A stretch of DNA of 21,622 nt from Sedimentisphaerales bacterium (GCA_016932895.1 JAFGCA010000414.1:1-21622), one strand, 5' to 3'. Counted from the stretch's first letter, positions 9,058 through 17,351 are shown. Notes: a model not told the origin generated them from the sequence alone. A program made the numbers and translations.

Positions 9058-10752
9058 ATGATTTCACTGATTGGTCAAATCCTGGTTCGTCGCACCTCAC
9101 TTTCGGCCGGTGATCTGGATGCCGCCCTGTCCTTCCAGGAACAGGAGGCGCCCGAGAAGAGGATCGGGCAGATTCTCATCGAGAGGGGGCACGTGGGCGA
9201 AGGGGAGGTGGGCGCGGCTCTGGCCGAGCAGTGGGACGTTCCGTACTGGACGGAGATTCCCGCTGCATCCATTGGCGGAGAAATACCCCGGGGCCTGCCG
9301 CTCGAATTCTTGCAGAAGCATGGGATTCTCCCGTTTGTCAACGAAGCGGGTGCTCCCGGCGTCGCCGTGGCCGATCCGCTGGATACCATGGCCATCGACT
9401 CGGTGATCAATGCCATCGGGGGCTCGTGCGATCGCGTTCTGGCCGCACGCTCGGCGATCGAGGCGGGGCTGAGCCAGTACTACTATCGCAACGGGGACGC
9501 GGCCAGCGACAGCGAATTGAAGGCCGACGAACGCTTGCACGATCTGACGGCCCAGACCGATACCGAGGACCTTCTGGACCTGTCCGGCGGGGCGCCGATC
9601 ATCAAGCTCGTCAATGCCTTTCTCTTTCAGGCGAGCCAGTCCCGGGCCAGCGATATCCATATCGAGCCCTACGAGAACGAGGCCAAGGTGCGGTTTCGGA
9701 TCGACGGCGTCCTGTATACCCGCTCGACGTTTCCCCGGCAGTACTTCGCGGCGGTCGCGTCGCGGCTGAAGATCATGGCCAAGCTCAACATCGCCGAACG
9801 CCGGCTGCCCCAGGACGGACGCAGCCGGATCAAGATCGGCGAGCAGGAGCTCGACACCCGCGTCTCGACGATCCCCACCGCGTGGGGCGAGCGCATCGTC
9901 CTGCGCCTGCTCGATGAATCGGGCGCCCGCTTCGGCCTCGAGCAGTTGGGATTTGAGCCGGAGACGGAGAAGCGGTTTAGCCGGCTCATCCATAAATCCC
10001 ACGGCATCATTCTTCTGACCGGGCCCACCGGAAGCGGTAAGACGACCACGCTCTACGGAGCCATTTCGGAGCTGAACTGTGACGACCGGAACATCATGAC
10101 GGTCGAGGATCCGATCGAGTACCGCCTGGGCGGTGTGAGCCAGACCCAGGTCATGCCCAAGATCGGGTTGACGTTTGCGGCGTGTCTGCGCCACATTCTC
10201 AGGCAGGACCCGGACGTGATCATGGTCGGTGAGATCCGCGACCTGGAGACGGCTCGCATCGCGATTCAGGCCGCCCTGACGGGCCACCTCGTCCTGAGCA
10301 CCCTTCACACCAACGATGCGGCCAGCGCCGTTACGCGGCTGGTCGACATGGGCATCGAGCCCTATCTCGTCTGTTCGTCCGTGCTCGGTATCATGGCCCA
10401 GAGGCTGGTCCGCAGGGTCTGCCCGCAGTGCCGCAACGCGGGAAGTTTGTCTCCCACGCGAGGGACAGGCACCGAGGGCGAGCTGGACGTGCACGCCGAG
10501 GAGGACGCGTGCTCGTACTGTAGCGGCACGGGCTACCGGGGCCGCAGCGGCATCTTCGAGCTCTTGGCGCTGGACGATGAAATCAGGGAGCTGGTTCTCG
10601 CCGACGCCAGGGCCCATACGATCAAGCAGGCCGCGTTGAAGAAGGGAATGCGGACACTGCGCGAAGACGGCTTGAGCAAAGTCTCCCGAGGGGTCACGAC
10701 GACCGAGGAGGTATTGAGAGTCACACAAGACGATGCGGACAGCGAGGGGTAG
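9058..10752 (+). CDS. gspE: Type II secretion assembly ATPase GspE
   Basis: Cytoplasmic hexameric ATPase that powers pseudopilus assembly. Residues 1-140 form an MshEN/GspII_E N-terminal domain (LGQIL-type and ALAEQWDVPYW motifs). The catalytic core follows, with Walker A GPTGSGKT at 322-329, an Asp-box-like region near EDPIEY, Walker B VIMVGEIRD at 387-395 and a His box (LSTLHTNDA). A zinc-type tetracysteine is present as C455-P-Q-C458 and C485-S-Y-C488, so the CM loop found in T2SS and pilus ATPases is intact. The 53-nt gap after gspD carries a 5-bp hairpin (9028-9041) and no recognisable Shine-Dalgarno near the ATG. At 564 residues the length is normal. PilB/MshE-type pilus ATPases are close relatives; the operon makes GspE the right name. 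Confidence 0.95.
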   Translation: MISLIGQILVRRTSLSAGDLDAALSFQEQEAPEKRIGQILIERGHVGEGEVGAALAEQWDVPYWTEIPAASIGGEIPRGLPLEFLQKHGILPFVNEAGAPGVAVADPLDTMAIDSVINAIGGSCDRVLAARSAIEAGLSQYYYRNGDAASDSELKADERLHDLTAQTDTEDLLDLSGGAPIIKLVNAFLFQASQSRASDIHIEPYENEAKVRFRIDGVLYTRSTFPRQYFAAVASRLKIMAKLNIAERRLPQDGRSRIKIGEQELDTRVSTIPTAWGERIVLRLLDESGARFGLEQLGFEPETEKRFSRLIHKSHGIILLTGPTGSGKTTTLYGAISELNCDDRNIMTVEDPIEYRLGGVSQTQVMPKIGLTFAACLRHILRQDPDVIMVGEIRDLETARIAIQAALTGHLVLSTLHTNDAASAVTRLVDMGIEPYLVCSSVLGIMAQRLVRRVCPQCRNAGSLSPTRGTGTEGELDVHAEEDACSYCSGTGYRGRSGIFELLALDDEIRELVLADARAHTIKQAALKKGMRTLREDGLSKVSRGVTTTEEVLRVTQDDADSEG

Positions 10753-10764
10753 GGGCCTGCGGCG

Positions 10765-11982
10765 ATGGCACTGTTCGAGTACACACATGTGAATCAGACG
10801 GGGCAGGAATCGGAGGGTCTCGTGGACGCCGCGTCGCTGGAGGAGGCTCGCAGGCGCCTGCGCTCGGCCGGCTACCACGTGATCGAGATCGCCCGGAGGC
10901 AGGCGGACGCCGAGCCGAAAACCGCGTCCGACCGGCGCCGGCTGCGTCGGATCGGAACGCGCGAGCTGTCGGCGGCCACGCGCCAGCTCTCGGTCCTGAT
11001 GCAGGCCGGGATGCCGCTGGTTACGGCCCTGTCTACGCTGGCCGAACAGTTGGGCGACAGCCGTCTCGGAAGGGTCTTCGCCCGGGTGCGCGACAGCGTC
11101 AACGAGGGGGTCGCTTTGGGCAGAGCCCTGGCGGACCATCCGTCGGTGTTTCCCGGGACCTACGTGAACATGGTCGAGGCGAGCGAGGCGGCGGGTACGC
11201 TGGAAGAGGTGCTCGCTCAGTTGGCGGATCTGTACGAGAGACGCGCCAGGCTGACGGGCAAGGTGAAGGCGGCGCTGGCCTATCCGTTGTTCATGCTGGT
11301 CGTCGGTTTCTCGGTGGTCGTATTCGTGCTGAGCTTCGTCCTGCCGAGCATCACGAAGCTGTTCCTCGAAATGAAAATGCGGCTGCCCTGGCCGACGGTC
11401 GTTCTGATCGAGACGAGCGATATCATCTCGCGTTATTTCTGGGCCCTGGCGGTCCTGCTGGTCGGCCTGGGGGCGGCCTTTGTCTACTGGACCCGAACCA
11501 GCGCGGGACGGGCGCTCTGGGACCGGTTCAAGCTGAGATGTCCGCTTCTGGGCTCGATCGCGCGTAAGGTCGCGGTGTCGCGGTTCTGTCGCACGCTCGG
11601 CGCCTTGCTCAAAAGCGGGGTCACGATCGTCGAGGCGCTGACGCTGGCCGAACGCGTGGCGGGCAATACGGTCATCGCGCGGGCCGCCGCCGACGCCAGA
11701 GACAGGGTCAGTCACGGCGACACCATCGCCAATTCCCTGGGCCGCAGCGGCGTCTTTCCGCCCGTGGTCGTCAATATGATCGCCGCCGGAGAGCAGAGCG
11801 GGACCGTCGAGGACGGACTGGCACGATTGGCCGACCTGCTGGACAGCGAGGTGGAGGCCCGGCTGGGCACCGTCACGTCGTTGCTCGAGCCCATTATGAT
11901 TCTCGTGCTCGGGGCGCTGGTCGGGTTCATTGTGCTGGCCATGCTGTTGCCCATTTTCGACATCAATCAGGCAATCGCTTAG
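10765..11982 (+). CDS. gspF: Type II secretion inner-membrane platform protein GspF
   Basis: Polytopic platform protein that contacts GspE and GspL. The 405-residue sequence has two repeated T2SSF cytoplasmic helical domains (about 68-190 and 272-395). Both contain the ...(L/V)..L...G pattern ending in EASEAAGTLEEVL and AAGEQSGTVEDGL respectively. Membrane helices lie at about 172-194, 220-242 and 375-396. The start follows the gspE stop by 12 nt, with an AGGGG in that gap overlapping the stop, which suggests translational coupling. Length and topology match the family. Confidence 0.95.
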   Translation: MALFEYTHVNQTGQESEGLVDAASLEEARRRLRSAGYHVIEIARRQADAEPKTASDRRRLRRIGTRELSAATRQLSVLMQAGMPLVTALSTLAEQLGDSRLGRVFARVRDSVNEGVALGRALADHPSVFPGTYVNMVEASEAAGTLEEVLAQLADLYERRARLTGKVKAALAYPLFMLVVGFSVVVFVLSFVLPSITKLFLEMKMRLPWPTVVLIETSDIISRYFWALAVLLVGLGAAFVYWTRTSAGRALWDRFKLRCPLLGSIARKVAVSRFCRTLGALLKSGVTIVEALTLAERVAGNTVIARAAADARDRVSHGDTIANSLGRSGVFPPVVVNMIAAGEQSGTVEDGLARLADLLDSEVEARLGTVTSLLEPIMILVLGALVGFIVLAMLLPIFDINQAIA

Positions 11983-12020
11983 CAAGGATGGGTTTTGCAA
12001 AATGGCGATTAGGCTTAGTT

Positions 12021-12026
12021 AGGAGG
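12021..12026 (+). promoter_or_regulatory. Strong Shine-Dalgarno that fixes the GTG start of gspG
   Basis: A perfect AGGAGG lies 8 nt before the GTG at 12035. It sits in a comparatively A/T-rich 52-nt gap after gspF. It is the best ribosome-binding site in the operon, which suits the major pseudopilin, usually the most abundant subunit. The downstream ATG at 12053 has no comparable site. Confidence 0.8.
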
Positions 12027-12034
12027 CTACGCTG

Positions 12035-12487
12035 GTGTACGTATCACATTCGATGCAGAAACGCGGCCGGTCGCGGGGCTTTACCCTGATAGAGCTGATG
12101 GTTGTGGTGGTGATCCTGGGCATCCTCGCCACGATCATGATGCCCAAAATCCTGGATCGCCCCGAACAGGCGCGCCGGATGAAAGCCAAGGTCCAGATAC
12201 GAAACCTGCAATCCGCACTGGCGTTTTTCAAGACCGACACGGGGCGTTTTCCCACCACCTCGGAAGGCCTGGAGGCGCTCGTGAACGACCCGGGCCTGGA
12301 AGGCTGGAAGCGCGGCGGCTATATGGAAGGCGGCAGGGTCCCGCTGGACCCCTGGGGCACTCCGTATATCTACATCTGCCCCGGCATGCACGACGATTAC
12401 GATCTGGAGTCCTACGGCAAGGACGGGGAGGACGGCGGGGCGGACGACTATGCGGACATCGAAAGCTGGAACCTGGACCAGAAATAG
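12035..12487 (+). CDS. gspG: Major pseudopilin GspG
   Basis: Main subunit of the T2SS pseudopilus. From the GTG start it is 150 residues. A 15-residue basic leader ends in R-G, the prepilin peptidase cleavage is G15|F16, and Glu at mature position 5 (E20) is followed by a hydrophobic helix to about residue 40. The body has the GspG signature: a GRFPTT.EGL.AL region, GGY and PLDPWG.PY. A C-terminal Asp/Gly-rich segment (SYGKDGEDGG...D, about 124-142) corresponds to the family's calcium-binding loop. Its 3' end overlaps gspH by 38 nt. Confidence 0.96.
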   Translation: MYVSHSMQKRGRSRGFTLIELMVVVVILGILATIMMPKILDRPEQARRMKAKVQIRNLQSALAFFKTDTGRFPTTSEGLEALVNDPGLEGWKRGGYMEGGRVPLDPWGTPYIYICPGMHDDYDLESYGKDGEDGGADDYADIESWNLDQK

Positions 12488-13001
12488 GACGGGCCGGGAG
12501 GCGGTCTCGCGCGGCTTCACCTTCATCGAGCTCATCGTCGTGCTCGTGGTGCTGGGAGTCTCGGCCTCCGTTGTGTTTCCGAGGCTGGGGGACTTCCTGT
12601 TGAAGGAGCCCGAGCCGTGGCAAAGCGCCAGGAAGCTGGTCCGCGTGGCCCGGTACGCGCACGAGTGGGCGGTGACGACGGAGTCTGCCGTTTCACTGCA
12701 CATCGATACGGAAACAGGCAACTATTGGGCGGCGGATCGGGCCATGCGGGAAGGAGCAGGCGAGAGTCCCTGGGGTCGGGACCTCAGGGGCCGGTTGGCC
12801 GATGACGTCGAAATCACCGGCCTCCGATGGCGCGGGGAGGATCGAGTGGCGGCCGATGTTCTGGTCGTCGAGTTTCGCCCCGACGGGTGGAATGATCCCT
12901 TCGTTGTGAAGATGACCTCGTCGGACGCAGAGACGGTGGAAGTCGTATTCGGCGACCGGCTGGGCGAAGTGGAGCTTGTCGGCGCAGAGGGGGGCAGATA
13001 G
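12450..13001 (+). CDS. gspH: Minor pseudopilin GspH
   Basis: Minor pseudopilin located near the pseudopilus tip. The ATG lies inside the 3' end of gspG. It is the only start codon in this frame before the signal sequence, so the 38-nt overlap is real. The leader is 22 residues with cleavage at G22|F23, FTFIE with Glu at +5 (E27), then a hydrophobic helix to about 43. The body is beta-rich with the ...V.L.ID...G.Y.. pattern typical of GspH/FimT. At 183 residues it is normal for the family. gspI starts 2 nt after its stop. Confidence 0.9.
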   Translation: MRTSKAGTWTRNRTGREAVSRGFTFIELIVVLVVLGVSASVVFPRLGDFLLKEPEPWQSARKLVRVARYAHEWAVTTESAVSLHIDTETGNYWAADRAMREGAGESPWGRDLRGRLADDVEITGLRWRGEDRVAADVLVVEFRPDGWNDPFVVKMTSSDAETVEVVFGDRLGEVELVGAEGGR

Positions 13002-13003
13002 GT

Positions 13004-13519
13004 ATGTCACGCGCGCGTGCCGCAATGCGGCGCCTCTCCTCCGGCAGGGGCGGTCCCCCGGGTTTTACCCTTATCGAGATTCTGGTGGCGTTGTGCGTGG
13101 TTCTGATCGCACTGGTGCCCTTGATTCGCATGCACGTTCTCAGTATTCGCCAGATCGATGCCGGCATGCTGATGGCCAGGGCGACGCTTCTGGCGAACGC
13201 CAAACTGGCAGAGATTGTCGCGCAGAAAGAACCGGCGTTCGGCAAGGCGGAGGGTCGCTTCGACGAGGCGCACCAGGGTGTGGTATTCTACTGGAAATCG
13301 GCGGTGACCGAGGCGCGGCCGTCCGAACTGACGGCGGAGGCCTGGTCCGACATGAGACGCGTGCATTTGGACGTATTCTGGCAAAAGGGAGACCGGGACG
13401 CAGCCGTCTCGCTCGAGACCCTGGTTCACGTTGCTCCGGACAGAAAGATCGAGATTGCGGAAAAACAGGATGACGACAGTAGCAAGAAGAAGACGAATCT
13501 TCCCGGTTCGGCTCGCTGA
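13004..13519 (+). CDS. gspI: Minor pseudopilin GspI
   Basis: Tip-complex pseudopilin that partners GspJ and GspK. It has a 20-residue Arg-rich leader, cleavage at G20|F21 and Glu at +5 (E25), then the hydrophobic helix EILVALCVVLIALVPLI. The A.L.AN.KLAEI stretch is characteristic of GspI. The tail from about residue 150 is a charged D/K-rich extension beyond the usual ~120-130-residue core. That tail is encoded in the 50 nt shared with gspJ, so its sequence may be shaped by the overlap. The start lies 2 nt after the gspH stop. Confidence 0.92.
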   Translation: MSRARAAMRRLSSGRGGPPGFTLIEILVALCVVLIALVPLIRMHVLSIRQIDAGMLMARATLLANAKLAEIVAQKEPAFGKAEGRFDEAHQGVVFYWKSAVTEARPSELTAEAWSDMRRVHLDVFWQKGDRDAAVSLETLVHVAPDRKIEIAEKQDDDSSKKKTNLPGSAR

Positions 13520-14282
13520 TCGGGCCCCGCTCCCGGGCCGGTGGTGGGCGCCGCGCAAGCGGCGTCGGCGCGCCCTCGCCGGTTTCACGTTGCTGGAGAT
13601 CCTGGTTGCGCTGGGCGTGCTCGGCATCATCATGAGCGCCGTGTACGGCAGCTACCGGGCGGTGAGCAGTTCGATTGTCGGCCTGCAGCCCCGGATGGCC
13701 CTCGACCAGAGAGGCAGGTTCTTCCTGCAGCAACTGGGCAGGCAGATCCGATGTTGTTACGGCGGCCGTCCGAAGGCGTCGAGCCCGACTACGCGCCAGC
13801 AGAACGAGCAAGATTCGCGCGCTTCGGAGAAGCGTCCCTCTTTGTTTCAGAGCGGTCGCAGCGCGGCCAGTGACGTTTTGCTGCAATTTGTCACCTCGGG
13901 CGGCGCCATGGCCTGGAACCTGGATTCCGAGTGTCTGATCGTTGTGTCGTACAAGCTGGACGAGAAGCGGCGCGTGTTGCTGACCAACGAACGGGTCTAC
14001 GGGCGACGTGACGAAGGCGAAGAAGAAGACTGGAAGGTGATTCTGGAAGAGGTTGTTGAAATCGAGTTTGAATATTTCGACGGGGTCGATTGGCAGTCCA
14101 AATGGGATTCGGAGGTTTCCGGCGGTCCTCCCCGAGCCGTGCGGGTACGGGTGGACCTGGAATCGCCGGAGCGGGGCGTTGTCTCTTTCACCACGGCCGC
14201 TCCCATCCTGTGTTATGCGCGGCCCGAGTCCAAAGCCCGAGTCACGAGAAGTCCCGATGCCAACAAAGAAGCCGGCACGTAG
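13470..14282 (+). CDS. gspJ: Minor pseudopilin GspJ
   Basis: Tip-complex minor pseudopilin. I place the start at ATG 13470, with a GGA 8 nt upstream, giving 270 residues. A TTG at 13431 would extend it further into gspI. The leader is long for a prepilin: 38 residues rich in Arg and Pro before cleavage at G38|F39, then FTLLEILVALGVLGII. The GspJ body follows, with an R.FFLQQLGRQIR helix and the D.LLQFVTS and LEEVVEIEFEYFDG strands. The 50-nt overlap with gspI suggests translational coupling. Confidence 0.9.
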   Translation: MTTVARRRRIFPVRLADRAPLPGRWWAPRKRRRRALAGFTLLEILVALGVLGIIMSAVYGSYRAVSSSIVGLQPRMALDQRGRFFLQQLGRQIRCCYGGRPKASSPTTRQQNEQDSRASEKRPSLFQSGRSAASDVLLQFVTSGGAMAWNLDSECLIVVSYKLDEKRRVLLTNERVYGRRDEGEEEDWKVILEEVVEIEFEYFDGVDWQSKWDSEVSGGPPRAVRVRVDLESPERGVVSFTTAAPILCYARPESKARVTRSPDANKEAGT

Positions 14283-14284
14283 CC

Positions 14285-14290
14285 AGGAGA
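14285..14290 (+). promoter_or_regulatory. Shine-Dalgarno that sets the gspK start
   Basis: AGGAGA lies 8 nt before ATG 14299 and 2 nt after the gspJ stop. It favours that ATG over an earlier in-frame ATG at 14257 and over far longer extensions into gspJ, and leaves a 10-12-residue leader before the G|F cleavage site. Confidence 0.75.
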
Positions 14291-14298
14291 GCAAGCGT

Positions 14299-15318
14299 AT
14301 GGATACCAGGCACGACACGCTTCCGCATAGACGCGGTTTTGCACTGGTGGCGGTCTTGCTGGTCATCGCCCTGATCGCGGCGGTTATCTTTGAATTCAAT
14401 TATGATTCGCGCGTACGATATCAGTTGGCCGACAACCTGCGGGCCAGCTACCAGGCGCTGCACTGTGCCGAGGCGGGCCTGGCCACGGCGACGGCCGCAC
14501 TGAGCCAGGTCGACGCGGCGACGCCCGACGGGGAGATCCTCAAGGTTCTCTCGGGCACGGTGCCGGTGCCCCTGGGCGAGGACTACTTCACCGTATCCGT
14601 CGCCGCCGAGACGGGCAAGATCAACGTTAATGGACTCAAAACGCCTGAAGGGCAGCTCGTTCGCCCGCGCATCGACCAAATGCTGCGATTGATCGACGTG
14701 CTCAATTCACAGCATGACGAAAGGAATCCCTTGCGTTACAGCCTCGTTCCGGCCATCATCGATTGGATCGACGCCGACGATGAAGTTACAATATTGCCCT
14801 TTGTCAGGGGAGAGAATGCGGGCGCCGAGAGCGACTACTATCAGACGCTCACGAAGCCGTATCGCTGCAAGAACAGGCCGCTGGAACTCCTGGGCGAGTT
14901 GACGCTCGTCAAGGGTATGAGCAGAGAAATCTTCCACGGCGCCCCGGCGGCGGGCAAAACGCCTCGGATGGCGGGCATGAAACAGTTCCTAACCGTCTAC
15001 GGCGATGGTAAACTGAACATCAATGAAGTCTCGGTGACTGTGCTGCAGACGTTCTCGGAGCGGATGACCCGCGCTCTGGCCGAGAGCGTCGTGCAACATC
15101 GTCCCTACAAGAATGTACGAGAGCTCAGTGAAGTCCCGGGTATGACCCCGGATGTATTGGAAGAGATACAGGAACTCGCCGGCGTGCAGGCAGGCGGCGA
15201 GTATTATACGGTGACCGCCCGCGGCGTAGCGGGCCAGTGCGTTCGGACTTTGCGGGTGGTTGTGAAGAGGGATCGGCGGAAAGGCCGGTGCGTGCCTTTG
15301 GTTCGCTGGGAGTTGTAA
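14299..15318 (+). CDS. gspK: Minor pseudopilin GspK (pseudopilus tip)
   Basis: Large non-canonical pseudopilin that caps the pseudopilus. From the supported ATG it has 339 residues. It has a short leader with R-R-G13|F14, then the hydrophobic helix ALVAVLLVIALIAAVIFEF. Position +5 of the mature protein is Ala rather than Glu, which is the known GspK hallmark. The T2SSK body includes the A..A...AEAGL helix, KINVNGL and IIDWIDADDE, then a G.KLNIN.. segment. A helix-hairpin-helix-like stretch (VRELSEVPGMTPDVLEEI) follows. Length is typical (about 300-340). It sits 16 nt after gspJ. Confidence 0.93.
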   Translation: MDTRHDTLPHRRGFALVAVLLVIALIAAVIFEFNYDSRVRYQLADNLRASYQALHCAEAGLATATAALSQVDAATPDGEILKVLSGTVPVPLGEDYFTVSVAAETGKINVNGLKTPEGQLVRPRIDQMLRLIDVLNSQHDERNPLRYSLVPAIIDWIDADDEVTILPFVRGENAGAESDYYQTLTKPYRCKNRPLELLGELTLVKGMSREIFHGAPAAGKTPRMAGMKQFLTVYGDGKLNINEVSVTVLQTFSERMTRALAESVVQHRPYKNVRELSEVPGMTPDVLEEIQELAGVQAGGEYYTVTARGVAGQCVRTLRVVVKRDRRKGRCVPLVRWEL

Positions 15319-15356
15319 GGCGGACACGGCGATCTCGTGACGGTTGGCAGGCGAAT

Positions 15357-16805
15357 ATGCGTGGTTGTGTAGGAATCGACATTACGGGCCGCAGCGTGAG
15401 GATCGTGCAGATCTCGCGCAAACACGAGCGGCTGTTTGTGCCCCGGACGTATACGAAGCGAGCCGGGCCACAGGAGCCGGCGGCTGAAAATGCGCCGGCC
15501 GGTTCGCTTCTGGCCGAGGCCCTCCGGGAAGCCGGCATTGAGGCAAACGTGCCTGTCGTGGTCGGCTTGCCGTACGACAAGGTCTTTTTCTCCAGCTTCC
15601 GGACGGATCTGGCAAAGCAGGAGGACGTGCGTCGCTTGCTCAAATTCGAGCTTGAGGACGATTTCCCCGTGCCGTTCGATGATCTGGTGATCGATATCTG
15701 TGGTGACCGGACCGTGAACGAGCGCGAGAGTGAGTATCTGATCGCCGCCGTCAGCCGCAGGGAGATGGATGCGTGCCTGCACGAGTTACGCGAGACGGGA
15801 CGAAAGTGCGCCGTGTTGTCGACCGACGTCTGTGCGCTTCAGGCCGTTGTGCAGGTAGCCTGTCCCTACGAAAGCGGCCCCCTGATGATCCTCCACGCCG
15901 ACGGTCACCGGATGATTCTGGGGGCCGTGCAGGATAACGGTGTCGTCTACGCTCGGCACGTGGCCTGCGCCGAACCCGGGGCTGCGACACTGGCCCGCGA
16001 GGTTGAGCTGGCCCGGCGCGCGGTCTTCAGCCGGCAAGGTGTTGAGCCCATTGGGATTTTCTTGAGTGGGTCGGAGGAATCAGTCGCGGAGCTGTCGGAG
16101 CCGCTGGCCTCAGCGACGGGTTGCGAAATCCGGCGTGCCGACCTCTGGCCCCAGGTGGAATCGTCGCAAGCCCCCGAGCTCGGCGGCCAGTACGATGTGG
16201 CTCTGGGGTATGCGTTGATCGGTCTGGGGCTGGGAAACGAGGCTCCGAATTTCCTGGGGGCGGATGTCTCGCAGGCGGATCGCACGGCCAAATCCAAGGC
16301 AAAGCACGCTGCGGCCGTGTCCGTCGTTCTCCTGGCGGCCATCCTGGCTTTGTTCGGCGCCAAGTTGTTTGGGGACCTGCGTACGCTGAAAGCCGAAGAC
16401 ACGCGGCTTGAGGACGAGATTCGCACGGTGTTCACCGACGCGTTTCCCGACGAGAAGAAGATCGTCAACGAGCTGGCGCAGATGACGGAGCATCTGAAAT
16501 CGCTGCGAAAGGAACGTGACACTCTGGCGGCCGCCGTCGGGCAGCGCGTGCGCCCGTTGCGCATCCTGCACGTGCTGAGCGAACGAATGACGGCGGAGAA
16601 GGGAATCGGTATCTCTTCTTTTTCTATCAAGGACGCGACGGTCCAGCTTGCGGGGACGGGTCGTTCCTTCGAGTCGGTGGAGCAGTTTCTGCAGGAGTTG
16701 CGCCAGGTCCCTGAATTTGCCTCGGTGGAGTTGGAAGACGTCGCTTTGAGCCAGGGCAGTGATCGTCCTGCCTTTCGGCTCCTGATCTCGGTGAGAATCG
16801 GTTGA
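15357..16805 (+). CDS. gspL: Type II secretion assembly protein GspL (PilM/PilN-like)
   Basis: Inner-membrane protein that couples the GspE ATPase to the periplasmic machinery. The ATG at 15357 gives 482 residues and starts directly on the actin-like fold (GIDITGRSVRIVQI). Upstream in-frame starts would overlap gspK and encode a poor Arg-rich extension. Residues 1-290 are a PilM/GspL-type actin-like cytoplasmic domain containing VVVGLPYDKVFF and LLKFELEDDFPVPFDDLVID. A membrane helix lies at about 317-337 and a coiled region at about 338-400. A PilN-like ferredoxin-fold periplasmic domain (about 405-482) includes RSFESVEQFLQELR. This matches the GspL architecture; the N-terminal half resembles PilM strongly. 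Confidence 0.9.
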   Translation: MRGCVGIDITGRSVRIVQISRKHERLFVPRTYTKRAGPQEPAAENAPAGSLLAEALREAGIEANVPVVVGLPYDKVFFSSFRTDLAKQEDVRRLLKFELEDDFPVPFDDLVIDICGDRTVNERESEYLIAAVSRREMDACLHELRETGRKCAVLSTDVCALQAVVQVACPYESGPLMILHADGHRMILGAVQDNGVVYARHVACAEPGAATLAREVELARRAVFSRQGVEPIGIFLSGSEESVAELSEPLASATGCEIRRADLWPQVESSQAPELGGQYDVALGYALIGLGLGNEAPNFLGADVSQADRTAKSKAKHAAAVSVVLLAAILALFGAKLFGDLRTLKAEDTRLEDEIRTVFTDAFPDEKKIVNELAQMTEHLKSLRKERDTLAAAVGQRVRPLRILHVLSERMTAEKGIGISSFSIKDATVQLAGTGRSFESVEQFLQELRQVPEFASVELEDVALSQGSDRPAFRLLISVRIG

Positions 16806-16809
16806 TACG

Positions 16810-17340
16810 ATGCAGTTGACAAAAAGAGAACAAACGGTCGTCATCGCGGGTGCGAGCTTCCTGGTGTTGCTCGTTATCCTCCAGCTCATCGTCCGTCCGG
16901 CGACCGAACGAATCTCGATGCTTCGGCGCGTGGTCGCCGACAAGCGCGCGGTCTTGACTGATTTGCAGGCCGGGAGCCGGGAGTACGAGACGTTGACGGA
17001 AGAGGTCGAAACGCTGCGTTCCATGATTTCCCGACAGCAGGAGAGTCGAACGATGCTCTCGGCCATCGAGCGGATCGGGGAGGCGTCGGGACTGTCGGAG
17101 AACGTGCTGTCCCTGAAGCCCACGACGGTGACCATGGATGAGGAATACGAAGAAACGGTGGTCGAGATTCGTTTGGACCGGATCACGCTGGCTCAGCTCG
17201 TGGAGTTTCTGGGCCGGTTGGAGTCTCTCGGCCGGGCCGGGGGCGTCAAGGCCCTGGACGTCAGGCGCGCCGAACGCAACGAGGGCGTTCTGCGGGCCGT
17301 TGTCCAGTTGGCGACCGTCTCGCAGATCGGCCCCGGGTAG
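16810..17340 (+). CDS. gspM: Type II secretion assembly protein GspM
   Basis: Bitopic partner of GspL in the assembly platform. The 176-residue protein has a short basic N-terminus, one TM helix (about 9-28), and a coiled-coil stretch (about 30-80, L.R.V.D.R..L.DL / EVETLRSMI). The C-terminal domain is ferredoxin-like with LAQLVEFLGRLESL and a final R.VVQLATV strand. It begins 4 nt after the gspL stop. It is the last T2SS gene; no gspN or prepilin peptidase follows. Confidence 0.9.
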   Translation: MQLTKREQTVVIAGASFLVLLVILQLIVRPATERISMLRRVVADKRAVLTDLQAGSREYETLTEEVETLRSMISRQQESRTMLSAIERIGEASGLSENVLSLKPTTVTMDEEYEETVVEIRLDRITLAQLVEFLGRLESLGRAGGVKALDVRRAERNEGVLRAVVQLATVSQIGPG

Positions 17341-17351
17341 CGAAAATTCCG

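Noticed and set aside
9097..12000. 967-residue minus-strand open frame opposite gspE and gspF
   Set aside because: Both + strand genes have complete catalytic and structural motifs. The antisense product is low-complexity, rich in Gln, Arg, Asp and His, and fits no family.
14053..14298. Longer 5' extension of gspK overlapping gspJ
   Set aside because: The extension would put more than 90 residues ahead of the prepilin cleavage site, while ATG 14299 has a well-placed AGGAGA and leaves a normal short leader.
15237..15356. 40-residue N-terminal extension of gspL overlapping gspK
   Set aside because: The extension is Arg-rich and unlike the family. ATG 15357 begins right at the conserved actin-like strand.
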